Below, piece by piece: positions 35,076 through 43,534 of a DNA stretch of 64,000 nucleotides (position 1 is the first letter of the stretch; every line of letters begins with the position of its first letter). Under the pieces are notes generated by a model, which saw only the letters and a list, made by a program, of their open reading frames with translations, searched no databases and was not told where the DNA came from. This stretch comes from Mesorhizobium sp. GTDB taxonomy: Bacteria > Pseudomonadota > Alphaproteobacteria > Rhizobiales > Rhizobiaceae. Location: the NCBI RefSeq assembly GCF_017306545.1, contig NZ_JAFKID010000022.1:1-64000 (forward strand), in the 5' to 3' direction. The position numbers were made by a program, and so were the translations under genes.

Positions 35076-35641
35076 AGCCGCCCCGCGCGATAGCCGGCGA
35101 CGATGCGGTCGAAGCCGGCGGGATAGGAGACCGGCTGGTCGGCCGGGCCGTAACCGGCGCGGAACTCGTACCAGTGCGCCACCAGAAGCAGGATCGCCCG
35201 CTTCAGCGGGTCGGGAACGTCGGTTCCCGCCTCGCCGAAACCGGCTGTGAAATCGATCTCGAGGCCGTTCATGGCGCGCAAAGGCGCGACGGGCGCGGTG
35301 AAATGAATACGCGCCGGCCGCGACACGGTATCGATCTGATAGGTGGCGGGATCGACCACCGACCCCTCGCCTTCGCTGCCGAAGGCGGTAACAGCCTGAA
35401 TCTCGATCAGCGGATAAATCCTGACGAGCGTACAGCCGGTTTGCGGCCAGTCGTCAAGGACGAGCCGCCAGCTTTGTGCAAGCAGCGCTATGCCGGTGCT
35501 GCGCTCGACCTCCTGGCGGGCGGCGCGGATCAGGCCGGCCAGCAGGTCGTCGTCATCGCCGTGGTCGATGCGCAGATGGGCCTTTGCCTCGGCCAGCGTC
35601 ACCGGTTCGGCGCCCGGGTCTACGGTGCGGATAAGCGTCAT
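35072..35641 (-). CDS. GTA head-tail connector (gp6-like)
   Basis: 189 residues. The N-terminal EPVTLAEAKAHLRIDHGDDDDLLAGLIRAARQEVE is the phage QLRG/gp6-like connector domain that binds the portal. ATG 35641 has GAAGG about 8 bases upstream. It is separated from the capsid gene by 101 bases that hold a strong intrinsic terminator, so its expression may depend on readthrough. Confidence 0.92.
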   Translation of the reverse strand: MTLIRTVDPGAEPVTLAEAKAHLRIDHGDDDDLLAGLIRAARQEVERSTGIALLAQSWRLVLDDWPQTGCTLVRIYPLIEIQAVTAFGSEGEGSVVDPATYQIDTVSRPARIHFTAPVAPLRAMNGLEIDFTAGFGEAGTDVPDPLKRAILLLVAHWYEFRAGYGPADQPVSYPAGFDRIVAGYRAGRL

Positions 35642-35659
35642 GCGTCAGCCTTCATGGAG

Positions 35660-35702
35660 AAAAAGAAAAGCGGCTCCGGCGGGGAGAAAACACCGGAGCC
35701 GC
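35660..35702 (-). terminator. Strong intrinsic terminator inside the GTA operon, between gp5 and gp6
   Basis: On the minus strand a perfect 10-bp GC stem (35702-35693 with 35679-35670; 13-base loop) is followed at once by TTTTCTTTTT (35669-35660). A second hairpin (CTCCCG at 35709-35714 with CGGGAG at 35731-35736) lies between it and the capsid stop. It should stop most transcripts after the capsid gene unless RNA polymerase is modified to read through. Confidence 0.85.
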
Positions 35703-35742
35703 CGTCAACTCCCGCCCACTCAGAAAGGGACGGGAGAAGTAC

Positions 35743-37005
35743 TCAGGCGGTGCCGAACTTCAGGAGCTTGATGGCGTCGAAGTCCTGCACGCCGCCGCCG
35801 ACGCGCTTGGTCGTGTAGAACAGCACGTAGGGCTTGGCGGAGTACGGATCGCGCAGTACCCGGACGCCAGCACGGTCGACGACGAGATAGCCGCGGCTGA
35901 AATCGCCGAAGGCGATCGGCGTGGCGTTGGCGCCGATGTCGGGCATGTCCTCGGCCTCGACCAGTGGGAAGCCCATCAGCATGGCGCGCTGGCCGGGGCC
36001 GGCGGGCGGCTGCCACAGATAGTTGCCGTCGGCGTCCTTCAGCTTGCGGATCGCCGCCTGCGTCTTGCGGTTCATGACCCAGTTGGCGTTCTGCCGATAG
36101 CCGGCCTTCAGCGTGTAGACGGTGTCGATCAGCACGTCCGACTCGTCGGCGGCCGGCCAGCCGCCGGAAACGCCGGTCAGCGTGTAGCCGATCTTCCCCC
36201 ACGCCCAGGCGCTTTCGGCGACCTGCGTGTAGCTGAGGAACCCCTTCGGCTTGGCGGTGCCGTCGCCGGTGACGAAGGCGGTGCCTTCCTGCTCGGCGAA
36301 GGCCGCCTCCACTTCCGCCGAGATCCACTGGTCGAGATCGACGACGGAGTCTTCCAGCAGCGAGGCGGTCGCGGCCGGCATGGCGTAGAGTTCCATGGTC
36401 TGGAACTGCAACTCGGCCAGCGTGGTGGCGCTGGTCTGCGGGCGCTCGGCCGTTTCCGCCACCCAACCGACCGCCGGACCGGTGGCCGAGAACGGCTTCT
36501 TCAGCACCGCCGCGGAAACCTGCCGCACCGAAGCAATGGAGCGGATCGGCGAGAGCGCCGACAGGCGTTTGCCGATCTCGGTTTCCGTCTCGGGCGGGAC
36601 GAGATAGCCGCCGTCCTGCCCGGAGCCGCCGAGATTGGTCGACATGGCCTTGGTGTCCAGGGAGCGCAGCCCACGGTCGTCGCCGGAGCGCATATAGGCG
36701 TCGAAGGCGGCCTTGTGTTCGCTCGGCCCCGCGCGATCTTCGCGACCGAGAACCGGGCGGATGCGCTTCAGCGCCAGCATGTCGAGCGCCCGCTTCTGCT
36801 CATCCAGCGCACGCGAGATGCGCTCCACCTTCTCGCCGGTCAGCGCATCGGCGCCGAAGCGGCCTTCGATCTGCGCCAGTTTCTCGTCGTTGCTGTCCTT
36901 GAAGGCCTCGAAGGTGGTCATGAACTCGCCGAAGGCGTCCTTCAGGTCGAGATAGTCGTCGGCGGCCGCCTTGGTTTCAGGCGCCGCTGCGAGCGTTGCA
37001 TTCAT
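35743..37005 (-). CDS. GTA major capsid protein, HK97 fold (gp5-like)
   Basis: 420 residues from ATG 37005, which overlaps the gp4 stop. Residues about 1-115 are the helical delta (scaffold) region, rich in charged residues. The predicted cleavage area for the prohead protease is near AMSTNLGGSGQDGGYLVPP (about 118-135). The HK97 core continues with AAVLKKPFSATGPAVGWVAETAERP and ends in YVLFYTTKRVGGGVQDFDAI. It assembles into the DNA-containing head. Confidence 0.95.
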   Translation of the reverse strand: MNATLAAAPETKAAADDYLDLKDAFGEFMTTFEAFKDSNDEKLAQIEGRFGADALTGEKVERISRALDEQKRALDMLALKRIRPVLGREDRAGPSEHKAAFDAYMRSGDDRGLRSLDTKAMSTNLGGSGQDGGYLVPPETETEIGKRLSALSPIRSIASVRQVSAAVLKKPFSATGPAVGWVAETAERPQTSATTLAELQFQTMELYAMPAATASLLEDSVVDLDQWISAEVEAAFAEQEGTAFVTGDGTAKPKGFLSYTQVAESAWAWGKIGYTLTGVSGGWPAADESDVLIDTVYTLKAGYRQNANWVMNRKTQAAIRKLKDADGNYLWQPPAGPGQRAMLMGFPLVEAEDMPDIGANATPIAFGDFSRGYLVVDRAGVRVLRDPYSAKPYVLFYTTKRVGGGVQDFDAIKLLKFGTA

Positions 37006-37685
37006 AGAGAATATCCCTGCGGTTTGAGTGAGCGTGTCGCCCGGCGAAGACGTTCCGCCAGGCCGTGCATGGTTTCGGGCGCGGCATCCCGCCCGCGCGC
37101 CAGACTGGCGAAGCCCTTCGCGATGACGGTACGGGCCTCGCCTCTTGAAAGCCCCGCATCCCGCGTGAGCCACAACTCGAATTCCCTGACGGTCGGCAGC
37201 GGCCTGCGCCCCTTGACCGTCTCGATGCGGGCGCCGGGCAGCATCGGGAAGGTGACGACCGAGATTTCCCAAAGGTCGGCTTCCAGGATGCGACGCACGC
37301 CGGTCGCCGCATCGCGCCGAGCCTTGACTGTGCGAAAGCCGATGGAAAGACCGTCCAGCGCGCCGGCGCGCATCAGGCTCAGCGCCTCGCGAGCGCGGGT
37401 CGAGCCCGCCGTGAGACGGCCACGTACGAACAGGCCGCGCCGGTCCTCGCGCACCTCCGTCCAGGTGCCGATCGGCTCGTTCGGATCGTGCTGGTAGAGC
37501 ATGCGGATACCGGCGGCACCGCGTCGGCGGAGCGAACCGGCGAAGGCGCCGCGTTCCACCGCGTCCTTGCCGAGATCGACCTCGCCGAACAGGCTGGCAT
37601 AGCCGGAGAACGTGCCGTCCGTCTCCACCTTGTCGAGCACCAGATCGACGAACTTGCGTTCGGTCCGCCGCACCTCACCGTTCAT
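37002..37685 (-). CDS. GTA prohead protease, HK97 type (gp4-like)
   Basis: 227 residues from ATG 37685 (MNGEVRRTERKF), chosen because GGGAGA lies about 7 bases upstream; the ATG at 37691 would sit on top of that site. It carries the herpes/HK97 protease fold: FSGYASLFGEVDLGKDAVERGAF, the catalytic His in MLYQHDPNEPIG near residue 70, and Ser in GALDGLSIGF near 115. It removes the scaffold part of the capsid protein during maturation. It overlaps the upstream membrane-protein gene by 11 bases. Confidence 0.93.
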   Translation of the reverse strand: MNGEVRRTERKFVDLVLDKVETDGTFSGYASLFGEVDLGKDAVERGAFAGSLRRRGAAGIRMLYQHDPNEPIGTWTEVREDRRGLFVRGRLTAGSTRAREALSLMRAGALDGLSIGFRTVKARRDAATGVRRILEADLWEISVVTFPMLPGARIETVKGRRPLPTVREFELWLTRDAGLSRGEARTVIAKGFASLARGRDAAPETMHGLAERLRRATRSLKPQGYSL

Positions 37686-38028
37686 CGGCATTCTCCCGAT
37701 TTTTCTTGCCAAAGAGGCTTCCGATCCCGTTCTGCTGGAAGGCACGCACGACGAAGCCGAGCGCCCACCAGGCGCACAGGCTCGCCACTGCGGATCCCAT
37801 CAGCATGAGCTCCGTCGGGCCAATCGCTGTCTCGATCTCGAGTTCGGAGGCCACCTTGAGGCCGGCCGTGCCACCGAACACCAGCCCGCACACGACGCCG
37901 ACGGCGAAGCGGGCAGCCGCCTCGCGCCGGCCGTGCGGCAGCATATAGGCGAGCGAGATGGCGGAACCGGCGACGGCGCCGCCGGCCTTGGCCAGCCACA
38001 GCCAGGCTGTCTGGGAAAAATCGTTCAT
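37675..38028 (-). CDS. Small membrane protein embedded between GTA portal and protease genes
   Basis: 117 residues from ATG 38028 (MNDFSQTAWLWLAKAGGAVAG). Three hydrophobic segments are visible (about 11-30, 43-62 and 75-95), and the C-terminal tail is charged (FGKKNRENADER). Its start follows 17 bases before the portal stop side and its end overlaps the protease gene. R. capsulatus carries a small gene at about the same position (often called g3.5), but a clear function is not known. Membrane anchoring of capsid assembly is one possibility. Confidence 0.75.
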   Translation of the reverse strand: MNDFSQTAWLWLAKAGGAVAGSAISLAYMLPHGRREAAARFAVGVVCGLVFGGTAGLKVASELEIETAIGPTELMLMGSAVASLCAWWALGFVVRAFQQNGIGSLFGKKNRENADER

Positions 38029-38045
38029 GATCTTGGGTCCGTAAT

Positions 38046-39227
38046 TCAGCCGAGGCCGCGCGGCTGGTAGCCGACCGCCTCGCGCTTCTCGTCTTCCGTG
38101 AGGAAGGAGGCCGCATCGACGCGCTTCCACAGGGCGTCGCGCTCGCTGGAGAGGCCTTCGATGCGGTCGGCGTCGTACCAGAGGCGCAAGCCCTCGCCGA
38201 ACGGCCCGGCCAGCCAGGCCGACAGTTCCTTGGCGGTGCGCGCCACCAGCGGCAGCACGGTCAGGCGGTAGAAGGCGCGGTTGGCCTCCTGATAGTTGGC
38301 GTAGGTGTTGTCGCCGGGAATGCCGAGCAGCATCGGCGGCACACCGAAGGAGAGCGCGATGTCGCGGCTGGCCGAATGTTTCGCCTCGATGAAGTCCATG
38401 TCCTTCGGCGACAGCGCCATCGCCTTCCAGTCCAGCCCGCCCTCCAGCAGCAGCGGCCGCCCTGCGCGGCGAGCGCCCGAATAGCCCTCCTCCAGTTCCG
38501 CCTTCAGGCGCTCGAACTGATCGTCGGTCAGGTTGCCGCCGTCCCGCGGCGCATAGACCAGCGCGCCGGAGGGCCGCGCAGAATTGTCGAGCAGCGCCTT
38601 GTTCCAGGTGCCGGCGGCGTTGTGCGTGTCTAGCGCCATCAGGGCCGCTTCCAGCGGCGGAAAACCGTAGTGGTCGTCGAGTGGGTGGAAGAGCCTGAGA
38701 TGCAGAGCGCCGCCGCCCTCGCCGGCGCCGAGCGGCACTTTACGGCGAGCCGATCCCTCGCGATGATCGAGCGCCACCGGCCAGCCGGTCGCGTCCGTTT
38801 CCACCGTCACCCGGTCGGGGCGAAGCAGATGCAATTCGCGCGCATCACCACCCGCCTCGATCAATTCGACATAGGCGTTGCCGGCGAGCAGCAGATGACC
38901 ATACAGCGCCTCGAAGAAGGTGGCGCCGGCCTGCCGCTGGTTCGGCTGGCCGAGCAGCTTCAGCAGCGAGTGCTCTTCGATCTCGGCTGCGCCCTCGTAG
39001 AGCAGCCACGGGATCGCCGAGGCGGTTTCGGCGATCAGCCGCACCGAGCGGTGGACGATCGGGTTCCTCATGAACCCTTCGCGCGCCAGCGCTGCATAGT
39101 CGCGGCGTGTCCAGCGCGCCTCGGCTTGCGCCTGGAAGGCGATGAATCCGCCAGAAGCTCCGCTTTTCGTTTCCACGCGCGCGGCAGCACCATTCCCCTT
39201 GCGGGGCCAAGGCCATATCCAAGCCAT
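38046..39227 (-). CDS. GTA portal protein (gp3-like)
   Basis: 393 residues of the HK97 portal family: FMRNPIVHRSVRLIAETASAIPWLLY near residue 53, HLLLAGNAYVEL near 110, LRLFHPLDDHYGFPPLEAA near 175 and the crown region SFGVPPMLLGIPGDNTYANYQEANRAFY near 292. Twelve copies form the ring through which DNA enters the head. It starts 11 bases after the large terminase stop. Confidence 0.95.
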   Translation of the reverse strand: MAWIWPWPRKGNGAAARVETKSGASGGFIAFQAQAEARWTRRDYAALAREGFMRNPIVHRSVRLIAETASAIPWLLYEGAAEIEEHSLLKLLGQPNQRQAGATFFEALYGHLLLAGNAYVELIEAGGDARELHLLRPDRVTVETDATGWPVALDHREGSARRKVPLGAGEGGGALHLRLFHPLDDHYGFPPLEAALMALDTHNAAGTWNKALLDNSARPSGALVYAPRDGGNLTDDQFERLKAELEEGYSGARRAGRPLLLEGGLDWKAMALSPKDMDFIEAKHSASRDIALSFGVPPMLLGIPGDNTYANYQEANRAFYRLTVLPLVARTAKELSAWLAGPFGEGLRLWYDADRIEGLSSERDALWKRVDAASFLTEDEKREAVGYQPRGLG

Positions 39228-39238
39228 ATCCCATCCTG

Positions 39239-40528
39239 TCAGCGAAGTTCACGGATTCGCGGCTCGGCCGCGTGGTTCGGCATCAGTTCCGTCACCGCCC
39301 AGACCAGCGCGTCCACGCGGTCGGGCGAGCGGCCGTTCGACAGCCCGTCCGGGCCGAATTCGCACATCTCGTCCTCCAGTTCGGCGAAGCGGCCGGCATG
39401 GAGGACGCGGCCCTGCTGGTAGAGCGCGGCGATCGGCTCGGCCCTGAGCCACTTGCCCCGCCGCGCCCTGACCGCCTTGACCGGCACCGCCGGATCGACG
39501 GTGCGGACCACCGCCGAAGCCATCTCGCCGCCCTGGTTCACCTCGACCAGCAGGCAATCGGCCTGCAAGGAATGGAACAGCGCCACGGCCTGCGAGGCCC
39601 AGCGCTGCGGCGCCGCACCACGCAACGTCGCATCGGCCAGCACCACCGCCCTGCCCTCGCCGTCCAGCCCGGCGGCGACGATGCCGCAGGCGTCGGACGT
39701 CTTGCGCGAACTGGCCGGCGGATCGACCGCCACGACGATGCGTTTCAGTTCGCCAGGCGTCGAGACGATCGCCGTTTCGAGCAGGCCGCGCGACCACAGC
39801 GCATCGGCGCGGTCCTCGATCAGTTCGCCGCCCAGTTCCTGCCGGCCGAGCACGCTGCCGGCATAGCGCCGCTCCACGGCGGCCAGGAAACCAGCGGCGA
39901 GATGGGCGCCGTTGTCCTGCGTCGTCATATGCGTTGTGACGGTGCTCGGGTCCGCCAGCAGCCGCTTCAGCAGCGGCGTCGGGCGCGGCGTCGTCGTCAG
40001 CAATTGCAACGGGCGCTCGCCGAGCCGCAGACCGAATTGCAACATGTCGAAGCAGTCTTCGGCATAGCGCCATTTGGCCACCTCGTCGCACCAGGCCGCC
40101 TCGAACTGATGGCCGCGCAGGCTTTCGGGATCCTCGGACGAGAACATCATCGCCACCTGCCCGTCTTTCCAGACCAGCCTGCGGCGGCTCGCCTCGAAGC
40201 GCGGCCGCTCCCGCCGCGAAATCGTGGCGATGCCCGAAATGCCTTCGATCATCACGTCGCGCACATCGGCCAGCGTCTCGCCGACCAGCGCCAGGCGGAA
40301 ATGCTTATGGCGGGCGAAAGGCGGCACGGAACGCGCCAGCCCATTGACCCATTCAGCGCCGGTGCGCGTCTTGCCGGCGCCGCGCCCGCCGAGCAGAAGC
40401 CATGTCTCGGGCGGCCCGCCGAGCAGCGGATATTGCGCCAGGCGCGCGCTACGGAACCACTCGTTGCGGATCAGCCAAGCCTTCCGCCCGCCCACATTCT
40501 CCTGCAACCAGGGATGCTGCGAGTTCAC
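39239..40528 (-). CDS. GTA large terminase subunit (gp2-like)
   Basis: 429 residues from a GTG at 40528, which lies within the last 80 bases of gp1; a later GTG at 40495 is possible. ATPase: Walker A LGGRGAGKTR near residue 47 and the acidic Walker B AAWCDEVAKW near 135, then a coupling TTTPRPTP. RNase H-like nuclease: VVAVDPPASS near 253 and a final Asp in SPDRVDALVW near 410. It cuts host DNA and drives it into the capsid. Headful packaging of about 4 kb is known for R. capsulatus; the capacity here is unknown. Confidence 0.94.
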   Translation of the reverse strand: MNSQHPWLQENVGGRKAWLIRNEWFRSARLAQYPLLGGPPETWLLLGGRGAGKTRTGAEWVNGLARSVPPFARHKHFRLALVGETLADVRDVMIEGISGIATISRRERPRFEASRRRLVWKDGQVAMMFSSEDPESLRGHQFEAAWCDEVAKWRYAEDCFDMLQFGLRLGERPLQLLTTTPRPTPLLKRLLADPSTVTTHMTTQDNGAHLAAGFLAAVERRYAGSVLGRQELGGELIEDRADALWSRGLLETAIVSTPGELKRIVVAVDPPASSRKTSDACGIVAAGLDGEGRAVVLADATLRGAAPQRWASQAVALFHSLQADCLLVEVNQGGEMASAVVRTVDPAVPVKAVRARRGKWLRAEPIAALYQQGRVLHAGRFAELEDEMCEFGPDGLSNGRSPDRVDALVWAVTELMPNHAAEPRIRELR

Positions 40529-40949
40529 GGGCAAGCGCGATAATTCTGTCGTTGATAGCCTGGAGCACGGCGGCCACGTCTTCATCCGATCCGATCTGGT
40601 TCTCTTTGGCGGCCTCGTCGGGCCGCATGATTTCGCCGATCTTGTCGAGACCGCGGACCATGGCGATGATGCCGTCGATCTCGGCCTTGCTGATCCCCTT
40701 GCCTGTCTCGCCGGCGCCGCTTCCCAACGCCTCCAGCCGGCCGAGAAGCTGGCCGGCAACCTGCCGCACGCGCGCGGCCACGTCCTGTCCGGAGCCGAGG
40801 CGCACCGTCCATCCTTCGCGTTCGGCTTGCGCCAGCAGGCCGTTGACCGAGCGGCCGCACGCTTCGGCGATCCGCGCAAGCGAGATATCCGTGCCTTCGA
40901 CAAGCGCGCGCAGGGCACGGTTGCGGATATCCGCAGACGAGGCGGCCAT
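40449..40949 (-). CDS. GTA small terminase subunit (gp1-like)
   Basis: 166 residues, first gene of the cluster, with a 127-base leader after the predicted transcription start. The N-terminal part (NRALRALVEGTDISLARIAEACGRSVNGLLAQAEREGW) is a helix-turn-helix that could bind DNA. The C-terminal half has helices for oligomerisation and for docking on gp2. In R. capsulatus this subunit was found to bind DNA weakly and without sequence choice, which explains random packaging. The 3' end overlaps the gp2 gene. Confidence 0.87.
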   Translation of the reverse strand: MAASSADIRNRALRALVEGTDISLARIAEACGRSVNGLLAQAEREGWTVRLGSGQDVAARVRQVAGQLLGRLEALGSGAGETGKGISKAEIDGIIAMVRGLDKIGEIMRPDEAAKENQIGSDEDVAAVLQAINDRIIALARELAASLVAGECGRAEGLADPQRVVP

Positions 40950-41082
40950 CGGTTCTCCCTGATCTGGACGATGAATGAAGGGCGACAGTCGGCGCTGGCC
41001 TGAATGCCGCCAAACGGCGATCGTTCTCAGACCGCTTTCGCTGCCTGACCGCCGCTGCCCACACTTTTGTGACGATAGCGAA

Positions 41083-41111
41083 ACCCTATCAGATGACCGT
41101 TACGGTGTCAA
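41083..41111 (-). promoter_or_regulatory. Predicted sigma70-type promoter of the GTA operon
   Basis: Reading leftward, TTGACA (41111-41106) and TAGGGT (41088-41083) are separated by exactly 17 bases, and the predicted start lies near 41076. This is an excellent -35 box with a medium -10 box. It points at gp1 (start 40949). The divergent penicillin-binding protein gene starts at 41269. Confidence 0.7.
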
Positions 41112-41140
41112 GAATAAATTCCTATTTTTTACCGTAACCG
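41096..41140. promoter_or_regulatory. Palindrome and second copy of its half-sites around the GTA promoter (operator candidate)
   Basis: ACCGTTACGGT at 41096-41106 is a perfect palindrome around its central T. It lies in the -35/-10 spacer and reaches the -35 box. A degenerate copy, ACCGTAACCG, lies at 41131-41140, about 35 bases (near three and a half turns) upstream of the promoter. An AT-rich stretch (41111-41130) lies between the two and could be bent by IHF. The arrangement suits an activator or repressor binding two sites. Confidence 0.5.
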
Positions 41141-41268
41141 CCCAAAGCCGATCCGCCGTTCCGGTTGTCGCTTGCCGGCACCGCCGAAATCGGGGAAAAG
41201 AGGTTCGATCCGCCCTGAAATCGCCCGCAAGCGTTTTCAATCTACAGGCGAGGGATTGCGGATACCAC

Positions 41269-43425
41269 ATGGTCGAGCCAATCGAACCGCGCAGAAGGAG
41301 AGGCCGTGTAGCCGCGTGGCTGCTGGCGATCGATGCCTGGCTCGATTCCTCCCTCTACGAAATCCGCTTCAAGGCCGGCGAATTCTGGGAAGCGGCGACG
41401 ATCTTTTCGCGCCGGTTCCGCCTGCACGGCTGGCGCCGGGTGCTGATCGAACTGCTCAGCGAAGGCTTTACCATGGGGGCCGGCGGCGCGGTGGTCATGC
41501 TGGCGCTCGCTCTGCCGGCCTTCCAGGCCACGCAAGGCAACTGGCGCGCGCAGGACGATTTCGCCGTCACCTTCCTCGACCGCTACGGCAACGAGATCGG
41601 CCAGCGCGGCATCATCCAGCGCGATTCCGTGCCGGTCGACCAGATGCCGGACCATGTCATCAAGGCGGTGCTGGCGACCGAGGACCGGCGCTTCTTCGAG
41701 CACTACGGCATCGACGTGCTCGGCCTCATGCGCGCCATGACCGAGAACGTGCGCGCCAACTCCGTCGTGCAGGGCGGATCGAGCATCACCCAGCAGCTCG
41801 CCAAGAACCTGTTCCTTTCGAACCAGCGCACATTGCAGCGCAAGATCAAGGAAGCCTTCCTGTCGATCTGGCTGGAAGCCAATCTCTCCAAGAAGGAAAT
41901 CCTGCAACTCTACCTCGACCGCTCCTATATGGGCGGCGGCACGTTCGGCATCGAGGCGGCGGCGGACTTCTATTTCGGCAAGAGCGTCAAGGACCTGAAT
42001 CTGGCGGAAGCGGCGATGCTGGCGGGCTTGTTCAAGGCGCCGACCAAATACGCCCCTCACATCAATCTGCCGGCGGCGCGCGCCCGCGCCAACGTGGTGC
42101 TGAACAACCTCGTCGACAGCGGCTTCATGACCGAAGGCCAGGTGCTGCAAGCCCGGCTTCATCCGGCCAGCGTCGTCGACCGCGGCGAGCGCAAGAGCCC
42201 GGACTATTTCCTCGACTGGGCCTTCGACGAGGTCAAGCGCCTCGCCCCGCCGGGCACGCACTCGCTGGTCGCCCACACCACCTTCGACGCCAACATCCAG
42301 AAGGCGGCCGAAGAGTCGCTGGAATTCCATCTGCGCCAGTACGGCAAGGACTACCACGTCAGCGAAGGCGCCATCGTCGTCATCGAGACGAACGGCGCGG
42401 TGCGGGCCATCGTCGGCGGGCGCGACTACGGCGCCAGCCAGTTCAACCGTGCGACCAGGGCACTGCGCCAGACGGGTTCGTCCTTCAAGCCCTATGTCTA
42501 TGCGACAGCCATGGAGCATGGCTTCAAGCCGGACTCGGTCGTCTCCGGCGGCCCGATCAACTGGGGCGGCTGGCAGCCGCACAACTACGGCGGCGGCTTC
42601 TCCGGCAACGTCACCTTGCTGACGGCTTTCGTGAAATCGATCAACACCGTGCCGGTGCGGCTGGCCAAGGACTACCTGTCGATCCCGCCGATCAAGGCGA
42701 TGGCGGAGGCGATGGGGGTTGAATCGCCGCTGGAAGGGCACAAGACCATGGTGCTCGGCACCTCCGGCATGACAGTCATGGACCAGGCAACCGGCTACAG
42801 CGTCTTCGCCCAGAACGGTTATGTCGGCACCCGCCACGGCATCACCCAGCTCGTCACCCACACCGGCGACGTCGTCTACGACTTCGCCAAGGACGCGCCG
42901 CCGCCGCACCGGGTGCTTTCGGAACAGGCGCTGCGGTCGATGAATTATATGCTCACGCAGGTGCCGGTCATCGGCACGGCCCGCCGGGCCGCCCTGCCCG
43001 GCATCGTCTCGGGCGGCAAGACGGGCACCACGCAATCCTATCGCGATGCCTGGTATGTCGGCTTTACCGGCAACTACACGGCGGCGGTGTGGATGGGCAA
43101 CGACGACTTCAGCCAGACCCACAACATGACCGGCGGTTCGCTGCCCGCGATGGTGTGGCAACGCCTGATGGTCTACGCCCACCAGAACATCGACCTGAAG
43201 CCGATCCCCGGCATCGACCATCCCTATGTCGACGACGCGGTCGCCGCCAAAGCGGAGGAAGCGCAGAAGAAGCAGGCCGAGGCGGATGCAGCCAAGGCGG
43301 CGGCCGAGCGGCCGCCGGTGCTTTCCAGCCGCACCACCCAGATGCTGCGCGACCTGACCCGCCTGTTCCAAACGGCACCGCCGCTCGAACCGGCGGCCGA
43401 GCCGGAAACCCTTTCAGCGCTTTGA
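41269..43425 (+). CDS. Class A penicillin-binding protein (glycosyltransferase/transpeptidase, PBP1a type)
   Basis: 718 residues from ATG 41269. A cytoplasmic N-terminus and one membrane helix (about 65-85, GAGGAVVMLALALPAF) precede the GT51 glycosyltransferase with catalytic Glu in ATEDRRFFEHYGID and GGSSITQQLAKN. The transpeptidase has Ser-x-x-Lys TGSSFKPY near residue 403, SxN in KSINTVP near 460 and KTGTTQ near 584. A Lys/Ala/Glu-rich C-terminal tail (EEAQKKQAEADAAKAAAE) follows. It polymerises and cross-links peptidoglycan at the outer face of the inner membrane. It shares a 319-base divergent region with the GTA operon. Confidence 0.93.
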   Translation: MVEPIEPRRRRGRVAAWLLAIDAWLDSSLYEIRFKAGEFWEAATIFSRRFRLHGWRRVLIELLSEGFTMGAGGAVVMLALALPAFQATQGNWRAQDDFAVTFLDRYGNEIGQRGIIQRDSVPVDQMPDHVIKAVLATEDRRFFEHYGIDVLGLMRAMTENVRANSVVQGGSSITQQLAKNLFLSNQRTLQRKIKEAFLSIWLEANLSKKEILQLYLDRSYMGGGTFGIEAAADFYFGKSVKDLNLAEAAMLAGLFKAPTKYAPHINLPAARARANVVLNNLVDSGFMTEGQVLQARLHPASVVDRGERKSPDYFLDWAFDEVKRLAPPGTHSLVAHTTFDANIQKAAEESLEFHLRQYGKDYHVSEGAIVVIETNGAVRAIVGGRDYGASQFNRATRALRQTGSSFKPYVYATAMEHGFKPDSVVSGGPINWGGWQPHNYGGGFSGNVTLLTAFVKSINTVPVRLAKDYLSIPPIKAMAEAMGVESPLEGHKTMVLGTSGMTVMDQATGYSVFAQNGYVGTRHGITQLVTHTGDVVYDFAKDAPPPHRVLSEQALRSMNYMLTQVPVIGTARRAALPGIVSGGKTGTTQSYRDAWYVGFTGNYTAAVWMGNDDFSQTHNMTGGSLPAMVWQRLMVYAHQNIDLKPIPGIDHPYVDDAVAAKAEEAQKKQAEADAAKAAAERPPVLSSRTTQMLRDLTRLFQTAPPLEPAAEPETLSAL

Positions 43426-43534
43426 CGTCGCGTCGGCACGATACCGGCCGCTCCGGGTGCGGGATTTCGCGAGCTTGCCAGGGCAGGCCGCGCCACGATA
43501 TGCCGGCATGGCTTGGTTCCCGGTCCGGTCCGTC

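Larger units (their letters stand above)
26445..40949 (-). mobile_element. RcGTA-type gene transfer agent structural cluster
   Basis: Nineteen genes on one strand, nearly all touching or overlapping, follow the order of the Rhodobacter capsulatus GTA: gp1 small terminase, gp2 large terminase, gp3 portal, gp4 protease, gp5 capsid, gp6-gp7 head completion, gp8-gp9 tail, gp10 and its companion, gp11 tape measure, gp12-gp15 baseplate and host specificity. Three extra small genes lie after gp3, after gp7 and after gp15. Integrase, repressor, replication genes and attachment sites are absent, so this is a domesticated, vertically inherited element and not a prophage. All key genes look intact, so particle production is plausible. 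GTAs package random host DNA and pass it to relatives after cell lysis. Confidence 0.93.

Noticed and set aside
26445-40949. An active prophage
   Set aside because: There is no integrase, excisionase, repressor, replication gene or attachment repeat, and the gene order is that of an RcGTA.
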